DNA of 64,000 nucleotides, taken from CAYXVJ01 sp964558445. GTDB lineage: Bacteria > Bacillota > Clostridia > Saccharofermentanales > Fastidiosipilaceae. The position numbers and the translations under genes were made by a program. Under the pieces are notes generated by a model that saw only the letters and a list, made by a program, of their open reading frames with translations, was not told the origin of the DNA and ran no database searches. Shown here one piece after another: positions 52,050 through 61,278 of this stretch (position 1 is its first letter; every line of letters starts with the position of its first letter). The stretch spans positions 24,282 through 88,281 of the forward strand of contig CAZLEA010000005.1 in NCBI GenBank assembly GCA_964558445.1, written 5' to 3'.

Positions 52050-54152
52050 ATGACACTTCTGGATCACGTCAATATACGCCAAGGTACGGCGTCCACAAGC
52101 CGCTTCTCCGCGGGTAACACGCTCCCGCTCAGCAAGCGCCCCTTCGGCATGTCGGCCTTCGCGCCGCAGTCCTCTTGGGCGCCAAACTTCTTCCATCCGG
52201 CAGACCGCGCGCTGGACGGCGTGCGACTCACGCATCAGCCAAGCCCCTGGGTCAGCGATTTCGCCGCCTTGCTCTTCTCTCCTCAATCGGGCAAGCCCTA
52301 TGTGCACAGAGACAATATCTGGTCCGGTTATAGACCAAACGAAGCAGTCTTGACGCCGGCGTATCAAGAGCTGGACTTCCTTCGCGCCAGAGCCAAGTGG
52401 CGCCTAACACCGACCGAGCGTGCGGCGATTGTACTCCTGGACTTCCACGAATCAGTAGAGCTCCCGCGCCTGATGATTCGCCCCATGGATCAAGACAGCA
52501 GTCTTCGCTTGGATCCCGAGACGCTTCGCGTCGAGGGCTACACGACGCACAGCACGCACCCGGTAGCAGAAGGCTTCAAGCTACACTTCGTCATGGATAT
52601 CATCGGCAGCGTCGATTCGGACGCCACGATGGCGACCAACAACAAGAACATCATCGAATCAGGTCTCGAGAGCTCCGGGGAGGGTGCGGGGCTTAACATC
52701 GCCTTCGGGCAACGACAAATCGAGATTCGCATGGCCTTCTCGTTTATCAGTGTGGAGCAAGCATGGATCAACCTGGATCGCGAACTCGGTGCGAGAAGCT
52801 TCAACGAAGTTCGAGAAGAGACCGAAGCCATCTGGGAATCCTACCTCAAGAAGATTCGAATCAAGACAGATGACAGTGCCGTAGCGGACACCTTCTACTC
52901 CGCGATGTATCGCCTCTTCTTGTTCCCAAACCAAATGGATGAGATCGATGCAAACGGCAGGCGTGTCCACCGGTCCGCCTACGACGGACAGATCCACAGC
53001 GGGCCTGCCTATACGAACAACGGCTTCTGGGACACCTTCCGCACCGTCTATCCGCTCTACTCTCTGATCTGCCCCGAGCGCTACGCCGATATCCTGGAGG
53101 GCTATGTAAACGCCTACCGCGAGAGTGGCTGGCTACCCAAGTGGCCCTCGCCTGCAGAGACGGGCATCATGCCCGGTACCCTGATCGATGCGGTCATCGC
53201 GGATGCGGCTGTGAAGGGAATCGGATCCAGGGAGATGCTGGAGACCGCACTCGAGGGCGCGATCAAGCACGCGAACACAGATGCCCATGACGATCGCATC
53301 GGTCGCCGCGGACTGACCGAATACCTGGAGCTCGGCTATGTACCCAAGGACAAGTTCCACGAGAACGTCAACCGCAGCTTGGACTACATCTACGGCGACT
53401 ACTGTATCGGCCTCACGGCAAGAGCGCTTGGCAGAGAGGATCTAGCCGAGGCTTATTTCGAGCGCGGTATGCAGTACAAGTTGCTCTATGACAAGGACAG
53501 CGGCTTCATGCGCGGACGCGACTCGGCCGGCAAGTTCGTGGAGCCCTTCGATCCCTTCAGTTGGGGCGGCGACTATACCGAGGGCAGTGCATGGCAGAAC
53601 TCGCTTGCTGTCTACCACGATGTGGACGGGCTCATCGATTTGATGGGTGGACGAGATGCGTTTGTGGCGCATCTAGATGAACTCTTCGCCACGCCGCCGT
53701 TCTACACCATCGGCAGCTACTGGGCGGAGATCCACGAGATGACAGAGATGGCCGCTATCGACTTCGGTCAATTCGCGATCTCCAATCAGCCAAGCTTCCA
53801 CATCCCCTATCTCTACGCACATGCGGGCGAACGCGACAAGGCGATCTACTGGCTTGAGCGCGCGACCTCCGAGCTCTTCACGGCCGAGCCGGACGGCTAC
53901 CCGGGCGACGAGGATAACGGAAGCATGGCCGGTTGGTACATCTTCACCATGATGGGTCTCTATCCGATCTGTCCCGGCAAGCCGGAGTATATCGTGACGA
54001 AGCCGCTGGCAGATGAGTTCCTGCTGACCTTGGAAGATGGTAAGGAAGTCTTAATCTCCACCGACGAGGAGGGACGCTTCCTCCTGGACGGTAAGGTGAT
54101 CGACACGACCTATTTGAGTCACCAAATGCTGTTGGGTCAAACTCACGCTTAG
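52050..54152 (+). CDS. GH92 alpha-mannosidase
   Basis: 700 residues, no signal peptide. Exo-acting calcium-dependent alpha-mannosidase family with an N-terminal beta-sandwich and a catalytic (alpha/alpha)6 barrel. NGFWDTFRTVYPLYSL, GGDYTEGSAWQNSLAVYHD, ISNQPSFHIPYLYAHAG and GDEDNGSMAGWYIFTMMGLYPICPG are family signatures with the paired catalytic acids in the last block. The GH92 catalytic Glu region (GSYWAEIHEM) is present. With GH130 it suggests use of mannose-containing glycans. Eighteen bases after the DUF4342 gene. Confidence 0.93.
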   Translation: MTLLDHVNIRQGTASTSRFSAGNTLPLSKRPFGMSAFAPQSSWAPNFFHPADRALDGVRLTHQPSPWVSDFAALLFSPQSGKPYVHRDNIWSGYRPNEAVLTPAYQELDFLRARAKWRLTPTERAAIVLLDFHESVELPRLMIRPMDQDSSLRLDPETLRVEGYTTHSTHPVAEGFKLHFVMDIIGSVDSDATMATNNKNIIESGLESSGEGAGLNIAFGQRQIEIRMAFSFISVEQAWINLDRELGARSFNEVREETEAIWESYLKKIRIKTDDSAVADTFYSAMYRLFLFPNQMDEIDANGRRVHRSAYDGQIHSGPAYTNNGFWDTFRTVYPLYSLICPERYADILEGYVNAYRESGWLPKWPSPAETGIMPGTLIDAVIADAAVKGIGSREMLETALEGAIKHANTDAHDDRIGRRGLTEYLELGYVPKDKFHENVNRSLDYIYGDYCIGLTARALGREDLAEAYFERGMQYKLLYDKDSGFMRGRDSAGKFVEPFDPFSWGGDYTEGSAWQNSLAVYHDVDGLIDLMGGRDAFVAHLDELFATPPFYTIGSYWAEIHEMTEMAAIDFGQFAISNQPSFHIPYLYAHAGERDKAIYWLERATSELFTAEPDGYPGDEDNGSMAGWYIFTMMGLYPICPGKPEYIVTKPLADEFLLTLEDGKEVLISTDEEGRFLLDGKVIDTTYLSHQMLLGQTHA

Positions 54153-54191
54153 ATCAAGTCAAGAACCGGAGCACAAATTAGCGACGTGAAC

Positions 54192-54240
54192 AATGCCCTG
54201 TACCCCGTAACAAATCGGGATGCAGGGCATCAATCTTCTT
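54192..54240. terminator. Bidirectional terminator between GH92 and pyrG
   Basis: ATGCCCTG (54193-54200) pairs with CAGGGCAT (54223-54230) with an inner CCCG/CGGG stem, followed by CAATCTTCTT on plus and TTGTTCACG on minus. Confidence 0.75.
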
Positions 54241-54271
54241 ATCTACTATCAAGAACCTAGCTGGCTCGGGC

Positions 54272-55903
54272 TTAGCCTACCGCCTCGTCATCTGTTTCAA
54301 CTGCCGGTTGGCTATCCTTGTATGCATTGGCTGCCTTAACGAAGTCTGCAAAGAGCGGGTGCGGTCTATTCGGACGCGACTGGAATTCCGGATGGAACTG
54401 CACGCCGACAAACCACGGGTGATCCGGCAGCTCGAGCGCTTCGATCAAACCGGACTCGGGGTTCCTACCGGAGACGATGACACCTGCTGCCTCGAGTGCG
54501 GGCAAGAACTCCTCGTTCATCTCATAGCGATGACGATGGCGCTCGCTGATCAGGGTCTCACCGTAGGCCGCATGCATCTTCGTGCCCTCTACGACCGCGC
54601 AGTCGTAGGCACCGAGGCGCATGGTACCGCCGAGGATGACAGATGTCTGATCGGGCATGCGATCGACGATCGGGTACGGCGTCTCCGCATCGACTTCAGT
54701 CGAGTTGGCACCCTTGAGACCCGCCGCGTTCCTGGCGATCTCGATTGACGCGACCTGCAGCCCCATACAAATACCGAAGAAGGGCACGCGGTTCTCGCGC
54801 GCATAGCGCACGGCTGCGATCTTGCCCTCTATGCCGCGGACGCCGAAGCCGCCGGGTACGAGGATGCCGTCGACATCCGAGAGCTGCTCGGCTGCGTTCT
54901 CATCAGTCAAGTCATCGGCCGCGATCCACTTGATGTCGACACCCGTGTTCTCGCGGATACCGCCATGTGTCAGCGATTCGACGATACTGAGGAAGGCATC
55001 GGGCAGAGCGACGTACTTGCCGACGAGCGCGATCTTGACGCGACGCTCGGGGTGGAGATGTCTGTGCACCATGTTCTCCCAGTCAGATAGGTCCACGGGC
55101 GAAGCATCTAGCTTCAAGTCCTCCAGGACCAAGCGGGGCAGGCCTGCTTCCTCAAGCATCAGAGGGACTTGGTAGAGCGAATCGCAGTTCGTATTCTCAA
55201 ACACATGATCCGTCTTCACGTTGCAGAAGAGCGCAAGCTTCTCGCGCATATCCTGGGGCAGCGAGTAGTCGCTGCGGCAGATCAGGTAATCCGGCTGGAT
55301 ACCGGCTTCCTGCAGGGTCTTCACCGAGTGCTGTGTCGGCTTGGTCTTGAGCTCGCCGCTTGCGGAGAGATAGGGGACCAGGGTCACGTGCATGTAGAGC
55401 ACATCGTTCTCCGGCAGGGAGAAGTGCATCTGGCGAATCGCTTCCAAGAAGGGCTGGCCCTCGATATCTCCGACCGTACCGCCGACTTCCGAGATCACGA
55501 TATCGGCTTGTTCGCCCGCCTGCATGATGCGGCTCTTGATCTCGTTTGTGATGTGCGGGACGACTTGGACCGTGCCGCCGTTGTAATCGCCGCGGCGCTC
55601 CTTGAAGATCACGTTCTGATAAACCTGACCGGAGGACACAGACGAGCGTCTGCTGAGCGGTGTATCCAGGAAGCGCTCATAGTGGCCGAGGTCCAAATCG
55701 GTCTCTGCCCCGTCGTCGGTGACGAATACCTCACCGTGTTGGAAGGGATTCATCGTACCCGGATCGACATTCAAATAGGGGTCAAACTTCTGAAGGACTA
55801 CCTTGAATCCCCTAGCCTTCAGTAATTTACCCAGCGATGCCGCTGTAATGCCTTTACCCAGCGATGAAACGACACCCCCGGTTACAAATATGTACTTCGC
55901 CAT
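54272..55903 (-). CDS. pyrG: CTP synthase
   Basis: 543 residues, standard length. Makes CTP from UTP, ATP and glutamine. N-terminal synthetase KYIFVTGGVVSSLGKGITAASLGKLLK with P-loop, DPYLNVDPGTMNPFQHGEVFVTDDG, and a C-terminal class I glutaminase with nucleophile Cys in FFGICMGLQ and the FHPEFQSRP His/Glu pair. ATG ATG follows AGGAGG; the second (55903) has better spacing and fits family starts. Confidence 0.97.
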   Translation of the reverse strand: MAKYIFVTGGVVSSLGKGITAASLGKLLKARGFKVVLQKFDPYLNVDPGTMNPFQHGEVFVTDDGAETDLDLGHYERFLDTPLSRRSSVSSGQVYQNVIFKERRGDYNGGTVQVVPHITNEIKSRIMQAGEQADIVISEVGGTVGDIEGQPFLEAIRQMHFSLPENDVLYMHVTLVPYLSASGELKTKPTQHSVKTLQEAGIQPDYLICRSDYSLPQDMREKLALFCNVKTDHVFENTNCDSLYQVPLMLEEAGLPRLVLEDLKLDASPVDLSDWENMVHRHLHPERRVKIALVGKYVALPDAFLSIVESLTHGGIRENTGVDIKWIAADDLTDENAAEQLSDVDGILVPGGFGVRGIEGKIAAVRYARENRVPFFGICMGLQVASIEIARNAAGLKGANSTEVDAETPYPIVDRMPDQTSVILGGTMRLGAYDCAVVEGTKMHAAYGETLISERHRHRYEMNEEFLPALEAAGVIVSGRNPESGLIEALELPDHPWFVGVQFHPEFQSRPNRPHPLFADFVKAANAYKDSQPAVETDDEAVG

Positions 55904-56036
55904 CATAACCTCCTAGACGCAAGCTCAAAAAACCACATATCAATTTAGTATAACAGATTCATGGCTGCTCTGAATCGGCTTTGCTACCCAAACACGGAGC
56001 AAATACGCAGATTTCTATTTCGTCACCTACACGGCA

Positions 56037-56073
56037 ATAAGGCAGACGCCACTATTTCGTGCATCTGCCTTAT
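56037..56073 (-). terminator. Hairpin after gnd
   Basis: ATAAGGCAGA (56037-56046) and TCTGCCTTAT (56064-56073) form a perfect 10-bp stem just after the gnd stop; the U-tract on the minus strand is short (TTATTG). Confidence 0.6.
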
Positions 56074-56094
56074 CTAGCTCAGATTCTATTCCTA

Positions 56095-57588
56095 CTATAC
56101 GCTGTAGAGACTGGCTGCCGTATCGCCGCCTTCACCCGTCCAGTTCGTGTGGAAGACTTCGCCGCGCGGCTTATCCGTGCGCTCGTAGGTGTGTGCGCCG
56201 AAGTAGTCGCGCTGTGCCTGTAGGAGATTGGCCGGCAGGTTTGCACAACGGAAGCCGTCGTAGTAAGACAGTGCCGCACTCATCGCGGGCATCGGGATGC
56301 CTGCCAGCGCGCCGCCTGCGACGACCTTGCGCCATGCATCGCCTGCATCCAATACTTCCTTACTGAAGAAGCTGTCGAACAGCAAGTCCTTGAGATCCGC
56401 ATCCTTATCGTATGCCGCCTTGATATCGCCGAGGAACGCAGATCGGATGATACAGCCGCCGCGCCACATCAGCGCAATCGCACCGTAGTTTAGATCCCAG
56501 TCATAAGCGTCGGACGCCGCATGCATGAGGGAGAAGCCCTGTGCATAGGAGATGATCTTGGACGCGTAGAGCGCTTGCTCGAGGTTCTTCAGGATCGACT
56601 CCTTGTCGCCGCCGATGACGGACTCGGCCACCGAGCCTACAGCGATCTTGCGATCCGGACCGCCGAGGATCGAGGACGCTTCGACACGCAGCTCCTTGAA
56701 CGAGCTGAGCGAACGGGCGAACACCGCCTCCACAATCAAGGTCAGAGGGTTGCCGTGCTCAAGCGCCTCGACGCCGGTCCACTTACCGGTGCCCTTCTGG
56801 CCTGCAGCATCCAAGACATAATCGACAACGGCTTCACCGTCTTCCGTCTTATAGGCGAGGATGTCGCGCGTGATCTCGATCAGGTAGCTGTCCAGCTTGC
56901 CCTCGTTCCAACGACCGAAGGTATCGGCCATCTCTTCGTTTGACATACCCAGACCGTCTCGCATGATCTGATAGATCTCGCAGATGAGCTGCATGTCGCC
57001 GTACTCGATACCGTTGTGGACCATCTTGACGAAGTGGCCCGCACCGCCGCCGCCGACCCAGTCGCAGCAGGGTGTACCGTCATCGACCTTGGCGGCAATC
57101 GCCTGGAAGATCGGCTTGACATGCTCCCATGCGGCCTTGGAACCGCCGGGCATCAGTGAGGGGCCCTTCAGCGCGCCCTCTTCGCCGCCCGATACGCCGG
57201 TACCGATGTAGAGCATACCCGCTGCTTCGACCGTCTTGACGCGACGCTCGGTATCCGGGAAGTGGCTGTTACCGCCATCGATGATGATGTCGCCCTCTTC
57301 CAGGAGCGGAATCAAGGTCTCGATGAACTGATCGACCGGATCGCCGGCCTTGACCATCAACATGACCTTGCGTGGCTTGGCGAGCTGCGAGACGAGCTCT
57401 TCTACGCTATAAGCGCCAACGATGCTCATGCCCTTGGCACGGCCTTCTGTGAAGCGGCTCACCTTGTCGGTGCTGCGGTTGTAAACGGACACCTGAAACC
57501 CGTGGTTGGCCATGTTCATGACGAGGTTCTCGCCCATGACGGCGAGGCCTACCAGGCCGATATCCGATAACTTCTTCTCATTTGACAT
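56095..57588 (-). CDS. gnd: 6-phosphogluconate dehydrogenase, decarboxylating
   Basis: 497 residues, long NADP-type form. Oxidises 6-phosphogluconate to ribulose-5-phosphate and CO2. GLVGLAVMGENLVMNMANHGFQVSVYNRS is the dinucleotide fold, IIDGGNSHFPDTERRVK and GVSGGEEGALKGPSLMPGG the active-site loops, HFVKMVHNGIEYGDMQLICE with catalytic Lys, and the C-terminal QAQRDYFGAHTYERTD. GAGGTAGAAG precedes ATG 57588. Last gene of larA-like, kinase, gnd. Confidence 0.97.
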   Translation of the reverse strand: MSNEKKLSDIGLVGLAVMGENLVMNMANHGFQVSVYNRSTDKVSRFTEGRAKGMSIVGAYSVEELVSQLAKPRKVMLMVKAGDPVDQFIETLIPLLEEGDIIIDGGNSHFPDTERRVKTVEAAGMLYIGTGVSGGEEGALKGPSLMPGGSKAAWEHVKPIFQAIAAKVDDGTPCCDWVGGGGAGHFVKMVHNGIEYGDMQLICEIYQIMRDGLGMSNEEMADTFGRWNEGKLDSYLIEITRDILAYKTEDGEAVVDYVLDAAGQKGTGKWTGVEALEHGNPLTLIVEAVFARSLSSFKELRVEASSILGGPDRKIAVGSVAESVIGGDKESILKNLEQALYASKIISYAQGFSLMHAASDAYDWDLNYGAIALMWRGGCIIRSAFLGDIKAAYDKDADLKDLLFDSFFSKEVLDAGDAWRKVVAGGALAGIPMPAMSAALSYYDGFRCANLPANLLQAQRDYFGAHTYERTDKPRGEVFHTNWTGEGGDTAASLYSV

Positions 57589-57620
57589 CTCTTCTACCTC
57601 TTCTAATCTCAGCTCTCAGC

Positions 57621-58697
57621 TTAACGTCTGACGCGCGCGTTTCCTTCGTAGATCGACCAGACCTGCTCCTCATCTGCGGGCGTACCGTAGTCCGTCAGCA
57701 GTGTCGTAGCCAGTGCACCGGTCGCCCAAGCGAACTTCACCCAATCTGCCGGATCCTTGTCCGACAAGATGGAATAGAGCAAGCCGCCGACGAAGCCGTC
57801 GCCGCCGCCGATACGATCTAGCACCTGAATCTCACGAGGCTCCTCTACGTGCCAGTTGCCGTTCTCATAGACGATAGCGCCCCAGAGATGTTCGTTGGCA
57901 CTGCGGACTTCACGCAGGGTATTGGCGAATACCTGACAGTTCGGGTACGCCTCATGCACCTTCTGAATCATGGCCTTGAAACCATCGATCTTACCTTCCA
58001 GGCCCTCGCTGTGGTCCGTTTCCGGGCCCTCGATGCCGAGCGCCAGCTGGTAATCTTCCTCGTTACCGATGAGGACATCGGCTAGAGACGCGATCTCGTG
58101 GAACATAAGACCGAGCTCCTCCTCGCGCCCTTCCCAGAAGGAGGCGCGATGGTTCAGGTCAAACGAGACTCTGCTACCTTCGGCCTTCGCACGACGCGCG
58201 ATCTGGAGGCAGAATTCGCCCGCTTCCTCGGACAAGGCGGCAATCAAGCCGGAGAGATGCACGATCTTCGCTCCATCCTCTCCGAAGATACGATCCAAAT
58301 CAAAATCTTTTGTCTTCAGCGTACGGCCTACTTCGCCGGCACGGTCGTTGTGGACACGCGGTCCACGAAGCCCGTAACCGCTATCGGCGATATTAAACTG
58401 GTGGCGATAGCCCCAGGGTCCGCCCTGCGGTTCATCCTTACCCTCGAACTCGAGGCCACGGAAGGCGAGATCACTCTTGATAAACGCAGAAATCGGACTT
58501 CCCTCGACAAACTTGGTCAAGAGCTTGACCTTCTTACCCAGGGATGCGGACACCTGACCGACGTTGGACTCGGCACTGGTCGACTGCATGTTGTAGTCTC
58601 TGCTGACGTGTACCGGCAAGCGGTTATGCGGGGTGATGCGGATGCCGATGCTGGTCGGGATAACCAGGTCGTAGGCAGCGTTCTCTCGAAGTTTCAT
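57621..58697 (-). CDS. PfkB-family sugar-acid kinase (KdgK-like)
   Basis: 358 residues. PfkB fold with C-terminal ATP/anion-hole motif DRIGGGDGFVGGLLYSI, catalytic base Asp300. N-terminal ESNVGQVSASLGKKVKLLTKF and SFDLNHRASFWEGREEE resemble 2-keto-3-deoxygluconate kinases. It lies between a LarA-superfamily epimerase and gnd, which suggests instead a gluconate kinase role feeding 6-phosphogluconate to Gnd; both are sugar acids, and sequence alone does not separate them. AAAGGA precedes ATG 58697. Confidence 0.85.
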   Translation of the reverse strand: MKLRENAAYDLVIPTSIGIRITPHNRLPVHVSRDYNMQSTSAESNVGQVSASLGKKVKLLTKFVEGSPISAFIKSDLAFRGLEFEGKDEPQGGPWGYRHQFNIADSGYGLRGPRVHNDRAGEVGRTLKTKDFDLDRIFGEDGAKIVHLSGLIAALSEEAGEFCLQIARRAKAEGSRVSFDLNHRASFWEGREEELGLMFHEIASLADVLIGNEEDYQLALGIEGPETDHSEGLEGKIDGFKAMIQKVHEAYPNCQVFANTLREVRSANEHLWGAIVYENGNWHVEEPREIQVLDRIGGGDGFVGGLLYSILSDKDPADWVKFAWATGALATTLLTDYGTPADEEQVWSIYEGNARVRR

Positions 58698-58763
58698 GAT
58701 TGTTTCCTTTCTTCTCTGGCGAATTTGCGGCGACTTATTCCTAGCGTGTGCGGTGACCGATAA

Positions 58764-60053
58764 CTATTGATTCTCTCCATAGAACTTCTCCCGCTCGGCC
58801 CAGAGGCCCAGGGCGGGATTACTGATATAGTAGATTTCTTCGCCGTCGATCTCGTTCCAACCGTCAACCAGCTTGGTCGGGTCGTACTTGGCAGCAGCCT
58901 CTTCGTAGGGCATATAGGCGAAGTTTACCTTCTCGATTTGTTCTTCTGATAAGTGACCCGGAGCATAAGTGATCTTGAAGCGGCCTTCCGACGATCCGTG
59001 AATCAGGTGAGCGGCGACGCCGAGCGAGTCGGCCAGATCGGGCTCCGAGGCGACCAGTTCGGCCACACGTTGATAGCCGACATAGCCGTACTTGGCGATG
59101 AGGACATCGTTTGATGGATCCTCACCGAAGGCGCGCACGCCGGGTGCGAGGATAATCAGCTCGCCGTCATCGGCCATCGCCATGCGGGTGCGGTAGATCG
59201 CCTTGTTGCCAACCCATGTGGTGCGAAACTCCTCGGGCTTGAGGTAGGCTATACACTTCCGGATCGGCTTCTCTACGAACTTGATATTCATCTCCTGACT
59301 CTTCTCGACAGATTTGGTGAACAGCTCATAGCCACGACCGAGCGCCAGGCTCTGCACATGGACCTGATCCTCGCGATCGGTTGTCGTGACGGTCAGCGCG
59401 TACATCACCTTGACGTCTTGGAGGAAGTGATCCTCCGCATAATTCAGCACACGGCGCACCGGCGTATCGGCCTTACCCATCATGCGCTCCATACCGTAGA
59501 GTGCGCCCAGGTAGTGGCTCATATTGATAATCGCCTTGCCGCCGCAGCCAACGAAGATGTTCTTGTTATAGTTCGCCATACCGATAACTTCGTGGGGCAC
59601 GACCTGGCCGATCGAGATCACCAGATCGTATGTCGGATCCATAACAATCTTATTCGTCTCGACATCGATATCTACGCTGAGACGGCCATCGGAGATCTCT
59701 TCGACATAAGCAGCCGGGACAGTACCGAGCTTCACGGTATCCGTACGCCATTCGTGGACGAGGAAGCGATCATAGGGTATGCCCGGGAACATAAACTCAA
59801 GTTCCTCTTCGTCCATCGGCATATGCGTGCCAAGCGCGGGCATGATATCGATATGTGTGTCCGGAAGCAAGTCCCAGACCATACGGGTAATCTCGCCTGC
59901 ATAAGCGTTTAATCTCGTGATGTCCGGCGGGATAATCAAGACCTTCTCAAGCTTGCCGGCGGACGCAAGTACGTCCGCGATGGATGCCGATATCACTTCG
60001 TCACTGATTCCGTTTGGGGAATCGGACACGATGAATTTGTTCTCCAATGCCAT
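58764..60053 (-). CDS. LarA-superfamily nickel-dependent hydroxyacid racemase/epimerase homologue (possible D-gluconate 2-epimerase)
   Basis: 429 residues, DUF2088/LarA type. His77 (ALGTHMP), His154 (PHEVIG), Lys164 and His180 (MSHYLG) match the His108-His174-Lys184-His200 set of lactate racemase; the spacings 154-164 (10) and 154-180 (26) are the same as 174-184 and 174-200. The Lys tethers the nickel pincer nucleotide in LarA. The superfamily includes a characterised D-gluconate 2-epimerase type (GntE). The downstream kinase and gnd fit that better than lactate. No larB, larC or larE is in the window. AGGAGC precedes ATG 60053. Confidence 0.85.
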   Translation of the reverse strand: MALENKFIVSDSPNGISDEVISASIADVLASAGKLEKVLIIPPDITRLNAYAGEITRMVWDLLPDTHIDIMPALGTHMPMDEEELEFMFPGIPYDRFLVHEWRTDTVKLGTVPAAYVEEISDGRLSVDIDVETNKIVMDPTYDLVISIGQVVPHEVIGMANYNKNIFVGCGGKAIINMSHYLGALYGMERMMGKADTPVRRVLNYAEDHFLQDVKVMYALTVTTTDREDQVHVQSLALGRGYELFTKSVEKSQEMNIKFVEKPIRKCIAYLKPEEFRTTWVGNKAIYRTRMAMADDGELIILAPGVRAFGEDPSNDVLIAKYGYVGYQRVAELVASEPDLADSLGVAAHLIHGSSEGRFKITYAPGHLSEEQIEKVNFAYMPYEEAAAKYDPTKLVDGWNEIDGEEIYYISNPALGLWAEREKFYGENQ

Positions 60054-60158
60054 GAATCGCTCCTATTCTATGTCTCGTCAAAAACGGCTCTGAGGCGTTA
60101 TAAACCAAGTAAGCATGCAGCGCATATCCGCCCACGGTTCTAAATTACATACATATCT

Positions 60159-60187
60159 ATTATAGTACATGTCGGTATGAATATTAA
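60159..60187 (-). promoter_or_regulatory. Promoter of the larA-like/kinase/gnd operon
   Basis: Minus strand TTAATA (60182-60187), 17-base spacer, TATAAT (60159-60164). Lies in a 303-base spacer that otherwise shows only the downstream terminator of the permease operon; small open frames there have no ribosome binding site. Confidence 0.55.
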
Positions 60188-60284
60188 GGCTTCGAGGGCC
60201 GATCTCCGGCGATATCTTGGGCATTTCGAAGCATCTATTAACAAATAATTGTCGATTCTGCCGCTTGGGTCCGAGCGACAAGCC

Positions 60285-60324
60285 AAACAAAAATGCAGCC
60301 TCCAAACAAGAAGAAGCTGCATTC
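60285..60324 (-). terminator. Rho-independent terminator of the second transporter operon
   Basis: Minus strand AATGCAGC ... GCTGCATT stem (60292-60299 with 60316-60323), then TTTGTTT, 33 bases after the LplC stop. Confidence 0.85.
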
Positions 60325-60356
60325 GACTAATTCATATCCTACATACAAGTGTTCGC

Positions 60357-61244
60357 TTAACCCTTCACGGCACCGATCATGACGCCCTTGACGAAGTACT
60401 TCTGTAAGAAGGGGTAGACGGCCAAGATCGGGACGGTCGTCACGATGATGGCGGCGTACTTGATCGATTCTGCGTAGAGATTCACTTGGTCTCCCTCTGC
60501 AGCCGTCGCATTCAAGATGTTCGAGTTCGCAATCAAGACAGCACGCAAGACGTTCTGGATCGGTAGCTTGTAGTTGTCCTCGATATAGAGCGAGGCCGGG
60601 AACCAGCTGTTCCAGTGTCCGATACCGTAGTACAAGAGCAAAACGGCAATCGTCGGGACGATCAACGGGGTCACGATACGAAACAGAATCGTAATGTCGT
60701 TGGCACCATCGATATTCGCCGACTCCAGGAGACTCTCCGGGAGCGCTTCGATCGCAGTCTTACAGATAATCGCATTATAGACGCTAAGTGCACCGGGCAG
60801 GATCAAGGCCCATAGGCTGTCCGTCAAGCCGAGCCCTCTGACGTTCAGGTAGGTAGGAATCATACCGCCGTTGAAGAACATCGTGAAGATGATAATCGCC
60901 ATGATCGGTTTCTTGAACATGACATGTTTCGAAGCCATGAAGAAGCCGGCAAAGAGCGTGATGATCAGGTTAATCGGCAGAGCGATCGCGAGTATGGTCA
61001 TGATATTCTTGTAGCCGCTAAGGAGCAGCGGATGCTTGAACGCAAGCGAGTAGGCGCCGGTCGTGAAGTCGATCGGATACCAGAGGGCACCCGGCCTGGA
61101 CATCAAGGCGACTGTACTGCTAAACGAAGCAACCAGCACGTAATACATCGGATACAAGGTTACGAAGCATAAGAACAGCATGATCGTCAAGTTTACGACG
61201 TTGAAGATGCGGTCTCCGGTCGAGAGACGAATTTTGTTTTTCAT
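60357..61244 (-). CDS. Sugar ABC transporter permease, LplC type
   Basis: 295 residues with six membrane segments; IFNVVNLTIMLFLCFVTLYPMYYVLVASFSS in outline at the start, EAA loop at ANIDGANDITILFRIVTPLIVPTIA, and the C-terminal FLQKYFVKGVMIGAVKG ending. Third gene of solute-binding protein, LplB, LplC. GGAG precedes ATG 61244. Paralogue of the permease at 18154-19044. Confidence 0.95.
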   Translation of the reverse strand: MKNKIRLSTGDRIFNVVNLTIMLFLCFVTLYPMYYVLVASFSSTVALMSRPGALWYPIDFTTGAYSLAFKHPLLLSGYKNIMTILAIALPINLIITLFAGFFMASKHVMFKKPIMAIIIFTMFFNGGMIPTYLNVRGLGLTDSLWALILPGALSVYNAIICKTAIEALPESLLESANIDGANDITILFRIVTPLIVPTIAVLLLYYGIGHWNSWFPASLYIEDNYKLPIQNVLRAVLIANSNILNATAAEGDQVNLYAESIKYAAIIVTTVPILAVYPFLQKYFVKGVMIGAVKG

Positions 61245-61278
61245 ATTAAATCTCCGATTTCTAAAGACTAAGCTTCTC

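Noticed and set aside
60078..60322. Two short overlapping minus-strand frames before the larA-like gene
   Set aside because: They overlap the terminator of the permease operon and the promoter of the larA-like operon and have no ribosome binding site.
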